A stretch of DNA of 64,000 bases from Caballeronia sp. SEWSISQ10-4 2 (GTDB lineage Bacteria; Pseudomonadota; Gammaproteobacteria; Burkholderiales; Burkholderiaceae): NCBI RefSeq assembly GCF_030464885.1, contig NZ_JALPRJ010000003.1:124001-188000 (forward strand), written 5' to 3'. The position numbers were made by a program, and so were the translations under genes. The notes below the pieces were generated by a model. It was not told where the DNA came from, ran no database searches, and was given only the letters and a program-made list of their open reading frames with translations. Within the stretch, counting starts at the first letter, position 1. Each line of letters starts with the position of its first letter. Positions 37,377-47,218 of the stretch are shown here, piece after piece.

Positions 37377-38416
37377 ACATAGATCTCCTAATTGATTTGT
37401 TGTGTTAAACTCGATGCGTAGCGCAGTTTTGAAAGCATTGCATGAGTTAAATTCAGATCCACCGCCGTTTAGATCAGGTCAACGGACACTTCCGTCTAGC
37501 GGTAGATTAGCGAAGTTGCCAATAGGGATGACTCGCTGTTCATCTCGAATTCTGATAATTATTGATTAGCAGGCCATATAAAAATGGCGGCCCATTGGGT
37601 AGATACGACGCCGGCCAGCGCACCAACAGCGCTGAAGTTTGTCAAGGTCTTTGTCGTTTGCTGTCTCCTCTCGTTGTCAAAAAAATAAAATGTAGTTAGG
37701 GTGTCCCTCTTGGACCGCCATCGCCAAATACGAATTGCACCTAGCGAAGGAATGTTCCGTGTGCCCGGTCCGGTGCACGTACAAAATCAATCTGTCCCAT
37801 TGAGCTCAGCGTCGTCGCGTTTTATGACACCAGCACTCAGCACGAGCTTTTCCTCATTTTTCTTGATGTTTCGACACGATTATCAGGGGTCTCCTTTGTT
37901 CTCCGCGCACAGAGTGACCATTGGAAAAACCTGACCAAACCCATTAACTTGCGGGAAACCGTCGTCTATCCAAAAAATTCGGTCTCGCCGCCATCTCCAT
38001 GCCAGATTTCTACCGGCACTCTGTGCTCTGTGCATGGAGAACCAGTGGTCCCGCGGCACGGATCGTGTCTGCGAACACTCAATCAAGCATCGATTTTTGG
38101 TTGATGTGACACGTTCACGCCCGCACCACTGGCGTCCGTCTCAGCACCGATGCCATTGGAGGCGCCTCGATTACAACAACGTAAAGCACATTTTCGAAGC
38201 AACGGTTCGAACCGGGGCTGTTGACTGACTACTGCAATGGCCTGTCGATCATGGCAGCCTCAATGCGTGCTCTCATACAGATGAAGCGGTGAATATTGTG
38301 GACGCCGAGATGTTTCGGTTTGTGTCGAAAACGCTCTACGTTGCAGAGCGATTGCGCACGACGACGGATTGCTTCTCAGCGCCACGATAGTGTGTGAATG
38401 AGAGCGCGCATACAAT
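37377..38416. other. Long gene-free stretch between porin and lactonase
   Basis: About 1 kb holds the porin promoter side and the region after the lactonase gene. Short open frames are present on both strands; none has a family pattern. Confidence 0.45.
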
Positions 38417-39331
38417 TCAGTCCGTCCTTTCTGTCCCTTTTTGCCAGTGTCGCATCGGCACGCCGGCGACAGGTGACCGAAACGTAGCAATTCGGCTCAT
38501 TTTCAGGGAGCCGACATAGACCGTCTGCAAGTCATCTCCGCCGAACGTCACACTGGTAGGAAAATCGATCGTCGTGCCGGCTGGATCGTCGAACACCGTC
38601 AGCGCCGTACCGTCCGGTTTCAGCACGACGATTTGGTTGCGCGTGACCTCCGTCACCCAAAGATTGCCATCGACATCGAACGCAATTCCGTCCACCATCG
38701 CACCTTCGAAGAACGGCATCGGACCAAATTTCTCCCTTTCGTCCAGCGAACCATCAGCGGCGACACGGAAGCGCGTGATGCCACCGGCCGTCGTCTCGGC
38801 CACGTACAGGAATTCCCCGCGGGAGTCGATTCGTATCTCGTTGGTAAATCGGAGCCCATCGGCAACGCGACGCGTTCCCTGCTCATCAATCAACAAGATG
38901 TAGCCGTCAGGTATCACCGAGACGAGCGCGTCGGAACGGGGCTCTGTCACAGTCGAGACCGCCACCCAAAGCCGATCCTTTTCGTCCAGGTAAACGAAGT
39001 TAACTGCGCCGAGCCGCTTGCCATCCAAGCTGTCTAGAATGATTTTCTTATCCCCACTGCGGTCGATTTGGTATATGTTTCCCGCGCCGATATCGGCCAC
39101 GACGAAATCGCCCCGAGCGGTCATCGCAATACCATTCGGCACCCCTTCGTTCGGGCCGATTAATCGTTGGATACCGCTTTGCGCCTCGATGTGGGTTATC
39201 GAGCCGCGGTTGTCGGCGATCCACAGTGTACCGTCGCGTTCGGCGATAATGCATTCGGGCCGGCTCAGGTCGTGACCGATATATGTGATCTGGGTGGGGT
39301 CCACCACGAAACCGTCAATTCGATTCATCAT
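38417..39331 (-). CDS. SMP-30/gluconolactonase family lactone hydrolase
   Basis: This 304-residue six-bladed propeller has the metal-site pattern of the family: PECIIAERDGTLWIADNRG early, GVPNGIAMTARGDFVVADIG, LRFTNEIRIDSRGEFLYVAE (metal-ligand Asn) and VDGIAFDVDGNLWVTEV. It probably hydrolyses a lactone to a hydroxy acid in the cytoplasm. It ends the minus-strand catabolic cluster that also encodes a flavin monooxygenase able in principle to form lactones. The true substrate is unknown. Confidence 0.88.
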   Translation of the reverse strand: MMNRIDGFVVDPTQITYIGHDLSRPECIIAERDGTLWIADNRGSITHIEAQSGIQRLIGPNEGVPNGIAMTARGDFVVADIGAGNIYQIDRSGDKKIILDSLDGKRLGAVNFVYLDEKDRLWVAVSTVTEPRSDALVSVIPDGYILLIDEQGTRRVADGLRFTNEIRIDSRGEFLYVAETTAGGITRFRVAADGSLDEREKFGPMPFFEGAMVDGIAFDVDGNLWVTEVTRNQIVVLKPDGTALTVFDDPAGTTIDFPTSVTFGGDDLQTVYVGSLKMSRIATFRSPVAGVPMRHWQKGTERTD

Positions 39332-39374
39332 AGTTCCTCTGATTAGGTGTTTTTCGGGATGACGAAACGAAGTG

Positions 39375-40700
39375 TTACGTCGCGTTCCGGCTTTCAGACG
39401 CCAGGCGCTGCGAAGTGGCGATATCCACCTCCGTTGGCAGCATCAGATGAGCGCACAGCGACCCGAGCAACCCAGCTGCGCCCACGTAGACAGCTACGGG
39501 CGTCAGATTCCCATAGTGCTGAGTCAATTTGGTCGCGACAATTGGCACAATGCCACCACCGATCGCCGCCCCGATCTGGAGACCCAATGAAAGTCCCGAG
39601 TAGCGTATTTCTGCGGGGAATTGTGCGCTGTAGAGAGCCGCTTCCGGCGCATACATAAGTGGATGCAGAAGTCCAAGCGCAATCGAGATCGCAAGCGTCA
39701 GATAGAGCGGCGTTCGCAGCTCCGCCAGTGCCATGACAGCCCAAATGGACACAGCGATGGCTACGCCACCGAACCTTGAGATGTTGCGCGCGCCGATCGT
39801 CGAACAAAGCCAACCGGCAGCTAGCATGCCCACGAGTTGACATGCTGCTCCGATCATCAACGCCTGGAGCGTATCACTCTTGCTGAAGCCGAGCTGTGGC
39901 CCATAGGCAATCAGAAACACAGACGCCACGTAGTAGATCGTGACTTCGCCGACCTTATGACCGATGCTCAGTAACAGAAGCTTCCAATGTTCGCGCAGAA
40001 CGTCGAGCGACGGAATTCTTGAGGTCTTGTTTCGCTCTTGAACGATAACAAAATCGGGCGTCTCCGGTATCGACTGCCGGATATAGTACCCACCGACGAC
40101 TAGCAGCACGCTCGCGACAAACGGCAGACGCCAACCCCAAGCAAGAAAGTCGCTCTCCGGCAGCCGCGTGACGATCGCGAACGACACGGCCGACATTAAC
40201 AGTCCCACAGGTGACCCCGCGAGCGGCAAAGCGCCGAGAAAGCCCTTCAGCTTCGGAGGCGCGTGCTCGACTGCGAGCAGGATCGCCCCACCAAATTCCC
40301 CGCCGAAAGCAAGACCCTGGAGCAAGCGCAGCAATACGAGGAGTATCGGCGCCCAAGTGCCAATCGATGCATAGCTCGGTACGAGACCGATCAGGCCAGT
40401 GGACAGGCCCATCATGATCAGGGTGACTGACAGCATGGTCTTGCGGCCAATTCGGTCTCCGTAGTGCCCGAAGATAAGCCCACCGAGAGGGCGTGCGAGC
40501 AGTCCGCTCGCAAACGTGCCAAAGGATGCAATCGTCGCCGTCGCGGGATCGAGATTCGCGAAAAATACCTTGCCGAATACGAGCGCCGACGCCGTGCCAT
40601 ACGCAATAAAGTCGAAACCTTCGATCGCGGAACCTGCCACCGCTGCCGTGCACACACGCCACAGCGACGGCTTCTCAAACTCTTTTAATTGTGTATCCAT
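39375..40700 (-). CDS. MFS transporter, MHS type
   Basis: This 441-residue inner-membrane protein has twelve hydrophobic segments and the MHS start VAGSAIEGFDFIAYGTASAL. GHYGDRIGRKTMLSVTLIMM and RLLQGLAFGGEFGGAILLAV follow, as does APPKLKGFLGALPLAGSPVG. It should import an organic acid or similar compound with protons. It lies 43 bases upstream of the lactonase gene on the same strand and so is probably co-transcribed with it. Confidence 0.92.
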   Translation of the reverse strand: MDTQLKEFEKPSLWRVCTAAVAGSAIEGFDFIAYGTASALVFGKVFFANLDPATATIASFGTFASGLLARPLGGLIFGHYGDRIGRKTMLSVTLIMMGLSTGLIGLVPSYASIGTWAPILLVLLRLLQGLAFGGEFGGAILLAVEHAPPKLKGFLGALPLAGSPVGLLMSAVSFAIVTRLPESDFLAWGWRLPFVASVLLVVGGYYIRQSIPETPDFVIVQERNKTSRIPSLDVLREHWKLLLLSIGHKVGEVTIYYVASVFLIAYGPQLGFSKSDTLQALMIGAACQLVGMLAAGWLCSTIGARNISRFGGVAIAVSIWAVMALAELRTPLYLTLAISIALGLLHPLMYAPEAALYSAQFPAEIRYSGLSLGLQIGAAIGGGIVPIVATKLTQHYGNLTPVAVYVGAAGLLGSLCAHLMLPTEVDIATSQRLASESRNAT

Positions 40701-41069
40701 CTACGTCTCCTTAGATTGGGGTTCGCTGGCGTCAACCAAGAAACTTCAGTTTGTTCCTGCGTTTTATACGCGTGCGCGCTCAAGCCGCTACGCGCCATTT
40801 TCGGTGGCGCGTCTCCATTCTCCAGTGCTTCTATGCCAGACTTCAGTAGCTTCCTATTTCATTTGCATAACTAACTTCCCGTTGAGATGATGTAGGCGTC
40901 GACATGTGTAAAGCCCGCTGCCGTGCGCGTGTTCGAAGCGCGGATTAGGCACCCGCCGCTACCTCAACGTGCGCCCCTCTTCAACGCTGGTGGATGTCTC
41001 GAGTACGGTAATCGGTCTGCCCTTCCGTGAACGCAGCTGCCTCCGCTGTCCACTTCGGCAGCGGTCAAG
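40701..41069. other. Gene-free stretch
   Basis: It contains a hairpin GCGCCA-TTTTCGG-TGGCGC around 40791-40809 without a following T-run. I see no gene. Confidence 0.4.
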
Positions 41070-41939
41070 TCAAGCTGCCACCACACGATTCTGGAGCGTT
41101 CCGATGCCCGCTACGTCCATTCGAATCCGGTCACCGGGCTTGAGCCACAGTGGCGGGTCGCGGAACATGGCAACGCCCGCCGGCGTGCCCGTCGCGATGA
41201 CATCACCCGGCTCCAACGTGATGTATTGGCTCAGATACTCGATCAGTACTGGAATCGGAAAGATCATCTGACCGGAGTGACCACGCTGTACGAGTTCGTC
41301 GTTTACGCGGCATTCGAGCACGATGTTGTCCAGAGAGCCGACTTCGTCAAGCGTAACGAGCCATGGTCCCATCGGGCAGAACGTGTCGAGACTCTTTGCT
41401 AGGCTCGTCGAACCGGACTTCGGCATCATTTGAATCGATCGTTCACTGACGTCGTTGACGATTGTGAGGCCAGCGATATGACGAGCTGCCTCGCTGCGGG
41501 GCACATTACGCGCGGCCTTGCCGATCACCACTGCGATCTCGACTTCGTAATCGAGTTGACGGATCGCGGGCGTGTGGCGAATCTCGTCACGATGTCCAAT
41601 CACCGATCCTGGCCACTTGAAGAAGATCTTCGGTACGTCGGGTGTTTCAACGGCCATTTCGCTCGCGTGGTCAACATAATTTCGCCCCACGCCTATGATC
41701 TTGCCAGGCCGTTCGACAGGCGCAAGCAAGCGCACCTGTTCGATCGGCAAGGTCGGTTCGCCAGTGCGGCCCCAACCAGCGGTTTCGGGTAAGGCCTGAC
41801 TGGCCAATGCAGCAAGCAGTGCGGTAACCGGATCAGTCGCAGCCGGGCTTTGCTTGCTGGGTGTGATGGCGACGATCCGGTCGTTGTCGACAATGCCGAA
41901 TCCGATACGGTTGGCATGCAGGTAACGTGCGATCTTCAT
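41070..41939 (-). CDS. Fumarylacetoacetate hydrolase (FAH) family protein
   Basis: This 289-residue protein has the FAH fold pattern: KIIGVGRNYVDHASEM, FFKWPGSVIGHRDEI, metal ligands in LDYEVEIAVVIGKAARNV, IVNDVSERSIQ and the closing VIATGTPAGVAMFRDPP. Such enzymes cleave or decarboxylate/hydrate 2-oxo acid and acylpyruvate intermediates late in ring catabolism, using Mg or Mn. It is followed in transcription order by the transporter and lactonase genes, and preceded by an SDR gene 24 bases upstream. Confidence 0.9.
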   Translation of the reverse strand: MKIARYLHANRIGFGIVDNDRIVAITPSKQSPAATDPVTALLAALASQALPETAGWGRTGEPTLPIEQVRLLAPVERPGKIIGVGRNYVDHASEMAVETPDVPKIFFKWPGSVIGHRDEIRHTPAIRQLDYEVEIAVVIGKAARNVPRSEAARHIAGLTIVNDVSERSIQMMPKSGSTSLAKSLDTFCPMGPWLVTLDEVGSLDNIVLECRVNDELVQRGHSGQMIFPIPVLIEYLSQYITLEPGDVIATGTPAGVAMFRDPPLWLKPGDRIRMDVAGIGTLQNRVVAA

Positions 41940-41963
41940 GGTCGTCTCAGGGTTAGTTGGTTT

Positions 41964-42716
41964 TCATGCAGACGCCGGAATAAAAGCACCGCGCGTTCCG
42001 CCGTCTACGGGAAGCACCGTACCCGTCACGTAGTTCGACTGCTCACCTAGATAAAACTCGATCACCGCGGCCACGTCGTCGGGTGTCGCGACCCGGCCGA
42101 GCGGCGATGTGCCTGACGGCCGGTATCGGCCCGTGCGGGTAGGATCGCTCATCGCCTGAATCATCGGGGTGTCGACCGTGCCTGGCGCCACAGCGTTGAC
42201 AAGGATCCCCTCGCCGCCGACTTCGGCCGCAAGCACGCCTGTCAACGTGTGCAACGCTGCCTTTTGCGCCCCATACGCCCCGTTTCCCACTTTCGGTCGA
42301 ATCCCCGAAATCGACCCGACGAACACTATGCGGCGTGGCGCGTCGCTTCGTTGCGCACGCATCGACTGGATCGCAGCACGCGCACAGAGCCACGCGCCGC
42401 GGGTGTTCACCGTGTACAGCGCGTCGAAGTCGGCGGGTTGCATGTCAGCAAGAGCGCCAATTCGCAACACGCCAGCTGAACAGACCAGCGCGTCCGGCGC
42501 GCCGAAACGATCGGTGATCTGTGCGAACGCCGAATCGATCGACGCACTGTCCGCGACATCGCAATGCAACGCGTACAAACGCTCATTGCGCGTTGTCATG
42601 CGCGCGTCGAACGCGACGTCGAGCATGACGACAGTCCACTGCGCGTCAAACAAACGTTGCGCGGCAGCCTGGCCAATGCCTGATGCCGCTCCGGTGATGA
42701 CAACGATTCTGTTCAT
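41964..42716 (-). CDS. SDR family oxidoreductase
   Basis: This 250-residue classical SDR starts at the ATG at 42716 after GGAG. It has the NAD(P) motif ITGAASGIGQAAA, ALHCDVAD, the VCSAGVL variant of NNAG, the catalytic region VFVGSISGIRPKVGNGAYGA with Tyr-Gly-Ala-Gln-Lys, and YVTGTVLPVDGG at the end. It probably oxidises a secondary alcohol to a ketone, or the reverse. It lies 24 bases upstream of the FAH gene and 73 bases downstream of the monooxygenase gene. Confidence 0.92.
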   Translation of the reverse strand: MNRIVVITGAASGIGQAAAQRLFDAQWTVVMLDVAFDARMTTRNERLYALHCDVADSASIDSAFAQITDRFGAPDALVCSAGVLRIGALADMQPADFDALYTVNTRGAWLCARAAIQSMRAQRSDAPRRIVFVGSISGIRPKVGNGAYGAQKAALHTLTGVLAAEVGGEGILVNAVAPGTVDTPMIQAMSDPTRTGRYRPSGTSPLGRVATPDDVAAVIEFYLGEQSNYVTGTVLPVDGGTRGAFIPASA

Positions 42717-42789
42717 ATACTGAGCTCCATCAAAAACTGAATGACAATATGAGCCGGCGCGTCCCGCAGATGCGGGCCAAACTGCGCTC

Positions 42790-44241
42790 TCACGGCTGCT
42801 GTGGGTCGCTGATGCGATTGCTCGAGAGCGCATCCTCACGAAGCAGCGCACCCGCCACCCCGCTCACATGACGGCGAGAAACGCGGCGCGCACGATGCTC
42901 CGCAACCTTGAGTGCCTTGCGCATTTCCCGGAAGTAAATGAGGTGGGGTTCCTCGATGGTGTGACGCAGCGAAGCTTTGTAATACCGCTTGATGAATTCC
43001 TTCTTCGCCTCGATAGCGGTATACATCTCTTTGGCCGTAGGTAGCGCAGCGCGACCCAATTCGAACGGCAGAATCCAGCGCATCTGGTGCTCAAAGGCAT
43101 TGGGAAGCGACGTCGTCGTATTGAGCATTCCAATGAAGTACAGACCATCCCAGCCTGGAGGCACGATTCGCTGGTAAAGGTCAACTGCGTTGTCCTTGAT
43201 CGGGACGATCGAATCGGAGATAAAAGGCAGTTCAATCTGATAGCCGGTGGCAGCGATCAGTACGTCGAACTCTTCACTAGATCCGTCGACAAAGTGGATG
43301 CGTTTGCCTTCAATCCGATCAATGCCCTGTTTGACGGTGATCCGGTCGTAGACGATGTGCTGGACCAGGACTGCACTGCTAGTAGTGTGAGCACGCTGGG
43401 AAAGCGCCTTGAAGCCGAGATCGGTCATACGCCCGTGGAACAGTCGGACCAGTGTCGACGTGATGCGATTGCGCAGCCAACCGGGAACCCACTTGTGTTC
43501 AAGCTTGATGGTAAAGTCGGTGAAGGGACGGCCGAAAATCAGTTTCGGTACGATCATCACGCCGGAACGCGCGACCATAATGGTGCGTTGGGCGTTGACA
43601 CAGACGTCGCTGGCGATATCGCAGGCGCTGTTGCCGACGCCGACAACGCACACGCGCTTGCCGACGAATGGCTCCGGTTCTCGATAGTAATGCGAATGAA
43701 TATATTCGCCAGCGAATTTGTCGCGAAATTGTTCGACGTGCATCGGCAGCGACAAATGACCGCTGGCTACCATGACGCGGTCAAACGTCAGGACTTCCCC
43801 GTGCGCTGTCTCGACTTCCCAGAGCGGGGCTTCGGCCCGATAGCATTTGGCCGGCCGGACATCGAGGACCTCGGTATTGAAACGGATGCGTCGCGTCAGA
43901 TCGAAGCGGTTCGCATAGTCCACGAGATACTGGTGCATGTCCCTGTGATCGGGAAACATCTGTACGCCGTCACGGAAAGGGACATCGCTAAACTTGGTGA
44001 GATTTCGGGCCGAATTGATGTGGAGGGTCCGATACGCGGAAGACCGGTTATTGTCGTTTCCATAACACCAAACGCCGCCGATCTGACTGCCGATTTCGAA
44101 AATCGTGACATCCTGGAAGCCGGCCTGGATCAAATATTTGGCGCAGCAAAGGCCCGCTGCGCCCGCGCCGATCACGGCGAATCGCCGGGTCTTTGCATCG
44201 AGCGCCGGCGCTGATGCGGGTGTTCGATTCTGATATTTCAT
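42790..44241 (-). CDS. Flavin-containing monooxygenase, FMO / type II Baeyer-Villiger class
   Basis: This 483-residue class B flavoprotein starts at the ATG at 44241 with AAAGAG before it; an ATG at 44256 is possible. The FAD site GAGAAG lies at residues 25-30, the FMO fingerprint FAGEYIHSHYYR at 176-187 and the NADPH site GVGNSA at 201-206. The later IAATGYQIELPF is also standard. It would hydroxylate a soft nucleophile or insert oxygen next to a ketone to form an ester or lactone. The flanking SDR and lactonase genes favour the second role, but this is inferred. Confidence 0.9.
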   Translation of the reverse strand: MKYQNRTPASAPALDAKTRRFAVIGAGAAGLCCAKYLIQAGFQDVTIFEIGSQIGGVWCYGNDNNRSSAYRTLHINSARNLTKFSDVPFRDGVQMFPDHRDMHQYLVDYANRFDLTRRIRFNTEVLDVRPAKCYRAEAPLWEVETAHGEVLTFDRVMVASGHLSLPMHVEQFRDKFAGEYIHSHYYREPEPFVGKRVCVVGVGNSACDIASDVCVNAQRTIMVARSGVMIVPKLIFGRPFTDFTIKLEHKWVPGWLRNRITSTLVRLFHGRMTDLGFKALSQRAHTTSSAVLVQHIVYDRITVKQGIDRIEGKRIHFVDGSSEEFDVLIAATGYQIELPFISDSIVPIKDNAVDLYQRIVPPGWDGLYFIGMLNTTTSLPNAFEHQMRWILPFELGRAALPTAKEMYTAIEAKKEFIKRYYKASLRHTIEEPHLIYFREMRKALKVAEHRARRVSRRHVSGVAGALLREDALSSNRISDPQQP

Positions 44242-44381
44242 TTTGACTCTTTCCATACGTGTCGTGACATGATTGGATTCCGGATGATCCGACTAGGGGC
44301 GAAAGTACCCTTTTACATCCGGAGATTTGAAGCAACTCACTGACTCGGGAAAGGTATGCTTCACCAACCACAGAGTTCGCG

Positions 44382-45248
44382 TCAGTCGTTGCCAGGCACC
44401 GACCCGCTGGCGTACGCCGGTGGCGCCGCCTTGCGGCGCGTCCGCTTTCCTGCCAGCACTGCGTTACCCTCGCCAGCACTGCGTTTCCCTCCGAAGTTGT
44501 CCCATGAACTACTGACTAGCCAGCCGCAGTCCACCGGCAGGTTAATTCCGGTAATCGCTGAGGCGTTATCCGACAGCAGAAACAAGCAAGCGTCCGCTAC
44601 CTCGTTGGGCTCGACCATACGACCCATAGCCGAATTGGAGTACACGTTGGGGTCACGATCGCCAAGCTCGAGACGGCGCTCTACCCGTGCCGTGCGAGTG
44701 AATCCTGGTGATACGCAGTTGACGCGTACGCCATCTCCTCCCCACTCAGCGGCGAGACATGCAGTCATCGAAATGATTGCCGCCTTTGCGGGTCCATATG
44801 AATACAGTGGCGACGAGCGCATGCCTGCCACCGATGAAATGTTGACGATGCTTCCGCCACCTCGCTTCGCCATCGCCGTGCCGAACGCCGCGCAACTGAG
44901 ATAGGTCCCGCGCAGATGGGTCTGCTGCACCGCGTCCCAAATCTCGAGCGGCAACTCGTCTGGCGCAACCGTCGGCTGTGAAATGCCCGCCGAGTTGATG
45001 ACTCCATGCACCTGTCCAACCTCACCTTCAATGCGTGCTGCGAGCGTTCTCAATTCGTCAACCTGAAGCAGATCGAGCGGGTAGAACGCGCCGTTCAGTT
45101 CATCGGCGACCTTTTGTCCCGCCTCGGCTTCCCGATCGAGAATCACGACCCGCCAGCCCTGTGCGTGCGCAAGTCGTGCACACGCCTCACCGATGCCGTT
45201 GGCCGCACCGGTGATGGCTAACGTCCGTTGCTGTGAATTGCGTTCCAT
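44382..45248 (-). CDS. SDR family oxidoreductase with extended C-terminus
   Basis: This 288-residue SDR follows a strong GAGGAGG site. It shows AITGAANGIGEACARLA, VINSAGISQPTVAPDE (S-A-G variant), IVNISSVAGMRSSPLYSYGP with Tyr-Gly-Pro-Ala-Lys, and GINLPVDCGWLVSSSW. About 35 residues beyond the usual SDR end (GGKRSAGEGNAVLAGKRTRR and on) look low in complexity and may reflect loss of an original stop. It is probably an alcohol dehydrogenase of the same pathway as the monooxygenase downstream of it. Confidence 0.88.
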   Translation of the reverse strand: MERNSQQRTLAITGAANGIGEACARLAHAQGWRVVILDREAEAGQKVADELNGAFYPLDLLQVDELRTLAARIEGEVGQVHGVINSAGISQPTVAPDELPLEIWDAVQQTHLRGTYLSCAAFGTAMAKRGGGSIVNISSVAGMRSSPLYSYGPAKAAIISMTACLAAEWGGDGVRVNCVSPGFTRTARVERRLELGDRDPNVYSNSAMGRMVEPNEVADACLFLLSDNASAITGINLPVDCGWLVSSSWDNFGGKRSAGEGNAVLAGKRTRRKAAPPAYASGSVPGND

Positions 45249-45390
45249 CGCCTCCTCCTCAGTAGTGGTTTGCGCTCATCGACTCGACGTCCAAGCCGCG
45301 AGTCGCTTGTCATTTGCATAGTTATACGAATTATTAATACAACCTAATTTTGCATTTCATCGCGAAGCGATGTGCGGTCTAACTGACTTG

Positions 45391-46329
45391 CTAGTGAACG
45401 CCCTCTTGCTGAACGTGCTTTGGCGTTTCCGACCAGTTCTGCCGCCCGCCGATATGCTCACGCAGAAAGTCGACGAACGCGCGCACACGCGACGGCAAAT
45501 GACGGCGGCTCGGATACATCGCATAGATGTCCAGCCCGATCGGCCTGGATTCCGGCAATACGATCACGAGCGCGCCGCTCGCCACATCGCCCTCTATCAT
45601 GTAACGCGGATGCATCGAAATGCCGTGCCCAAGACGCGCCGCATGTAGCAACGGCTCGCCGAAGTTCGCGCGAACCGAGCCCTTGGGCCGAATCGAGCGC
45701 GCGCCGTTCGTACTCTCAAAGGTCCATAGCCCGTTGGGCGATTTCTTAGTGTTCAATAAGCAATCGTGCTTGTCGAGATCGTCGATGCTCGATGGCGTTC
45801 CGCGCTGCGACAGGTACCTCGGCGACGCGACCAGATATTGCGGCACGCGGGCAAGCTTCACCGCGACATAGCTCGTGTCCTTGAGTTCAGAAGCAATGCG
45901 AATTGTCAGGTCGAGACGCTCCCCGACCAGATCAGCGCTGCCGTCGTCCAGATAAAGAACCACCTGAACGTCCGGGTAACTCTCAGCGAACGCGGTCACC
46001 ACGGGCACAAGGTGGTAAGCGCCGAACGACGGCTGCGTTCCAACGCGCAACACCCCGCGCGCGCCGCCGACTGATTGTCTGAGACTCCCCTCCATGTCCG
46101 ACATCTGTTCAAGCAACGCCTGTCCGCTCTCAAGCAATGCCATCCCGGCTTCGGTCATGCTGACGCTCTTTGTCGTGCGCGACAGCAACTGCACGCCCAA
46201 GTTCTGCTCGAGCCAAGCGACGTGCTTGGTGACGTTTCCCTTTGACATCGCAAGCCGTTGCGCAGCGACCGAGAAGCTCGCGGCGTGAGCCACTTCGATG
46301 AACACCTCGATACACCGCAGACGATCCAT
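45391..46329 (-). CDS. LysR family transcriptional regulator
   Basis: This 312-residue regulator begins MDRLRCIEVFIEVAHAASFS with the helix-turn-helix SVAAQRLAMSKGNVTKHVAW and LLSRTTKSVSMTEAG. The effector domain starts GVLRVGTQPSFGAYHL and belongs to the PBP2 type. It lies upstream of the minus-strand catabolic genes and diverges from the NTF2-like gene at 46734. The R3 operator-like boxes lie in that divergent gap, so it is a candidate for binding them, though R1 and R2 have no intact LysR gene next to them. Confidence 0.9.
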   Translation of the reverse strand: MDRLRCIEVFIEVAHAASFSVAAQRLAMSKGNVTKHVAWLEQNLGVQLLSRTTKSVSMTEAGMALLESGQALLEQMSDMEGSLRQSVGGARGVLRVGTQPSFGAYHLVPVVTAFAESYPDVQVVLYLDDGSADLVGERLDLTIRIASELKDTSYVAVKLARVPQYLVASPRYLSQRGTPSSIDDLDKHDCLLNTKKSPNGLWTFESTNGARSIRPKGSVRANFGEPLLHAARLGHGISMHPRYMIEGDVASGALVIVLPESRPIGLDIYAMYPSRRHLPSRVRAFVDFLREHIGGRQNWSETPKHVQQEGVH

Positions 46330-46486
46330 ACACGCTCTTACAAAAAAGGTGGGCGCAGACCAGTGCCTGCATCCCTGTCTCCGTGAGGCCAGCAGGGCCG
46401 TTTTAAGCGGCACTTATTGTGCTGAAACCTACGCTTCTGGGTACTAATTCTAGTGCGAGGACTGCATGGCACAAAGGGAATGCAGG

Positions 46487-46686
46487 GAAACAAATTGTTC
46501 TCGTTATGGAAACAGACTTTCGCTTCAGATTACAAACTTTAGCAGCTAGTCGGACTTGCGGAGGCCCACGGGTTATCCCTTATCAGTTCGACAATACTTC
46601 TTCTCTGCGCTCTGGTTATCCCCTTTTTGGAAACAAGCTGTTCTCGCCTGCCCCCCTTCCCGCCCTCCTCGTTGGAACCCTAGAAT
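46487..46686. promoter_or_regulatory. Operator-like box array R3 with possible -10
   Basis: Box 1 is GAAACAAATTGTTC at 46487-46500 with perfect core AACAA-A-TTGTT, then ATGGAAAC at 46506-46513. Box 2 is GAAACAAGCTGTTC at 46630-46643, and TAGAAT lies at 46681-46686. The gap from box 2 to TAGAAT is 51 bases here against 49 in R1 and R2. The NTF2-like gene starts 48 bases further on. Confidence 0.55.
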
Positions 46687-46733
46687 CCGTAGCAAATGAT
46701 GATCGATTCGACCTCAATCACTGGAGACCATCC

Positions 46734-47177
46734 ATGCCCGCAAATAAAGATTTCTCAGATTTCACAGCCGCCACGCTCCCGTTGCTGACGCAAACGCAGC
46801 ACCACTTTTACCGTTGCCTTGATCGCTTCGACCATAACGGGATGCTCGCCGTGACTTGCAATGACCTGCGCTGGCATCGTCAGGGTCAGTGGGTGGTCGG
46901 TCACGATGCCTTACTCGCGACAATGCATGACCGGCCGGCTACGCAACGGGTCACGCACCTGATCAGTAACACCTTCATCGTCGAATCGAACCTGGATGAA
47001 TGCAGCACGGAGTCGTATATGACGGCATACCGGTTCGATGACGGCAGCGAGCACGATGGGCCGGTGAAGATCGATCGTCCCTTCCGGATCGATCGCGTCG
47101 CCACACGCTTTCGCCATACCGCGGACCTGGGCTGGCAAATCTCGGAGCTGGTGCCCACAACTGTATTCCAATTTTGA
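46734..47177 (+). CDS. NTF2/SnoaL-like protein
   Basis: ATG at 46734 follows GGAG and opens a 147-residue cone-shaped NTF2-fold protein (TQTQHHFYRCLDRFDHNGML, LRWHRQGQWVVGHDALLATM, NTFIVESNLDECSTESYMTA, DGPVKIDRPFRIDRVATRFR). Members of this fold include small dehydratases, isomerases and ring-hydroxylating dioxygenase beta subunits. The specific function is unknown. A decayed copy lies at 21.6-21.9 kb. It precedes a dioxygenase and an FMN oxidase gene on the same strand. Confidence 0.85.
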   Translation: MPANKDFSDFTAATLPLLTQTQHHFYRCLDRFDHNGMLAVTCNDLRWHRQGQWVVGHDALLATMHDRPATQRVTHLISNTFIVESNLDECSTESYMTAYRFDDGSEHDGPVKIDRPFRIDRVATRFRHTADLGWQISELVPTTVFQF

Positions 47178-47218
47178 GAGGTCACGTGACCCGCGTCCAA
47201 TCGCAGAAGGAAACTACC

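Noticed and set aside
39955..40662. 235-codon frame in the same strand as the MHS transporter
   Set aside because: Out-of-frame shadow; the transporter frame has the membrane segments and motifs.
40791..40809. GCGCCA/TGGCGC hairpin as a terminator
   Set aside because: No T-run follows on either strand.
43087..44214. 375-codon open frame opposite the flavin monooxygenase
   Set aside because: The monooxygenase frame carries all FAD/NADPH motifs; the antisense frame is an artefact of high GC3.
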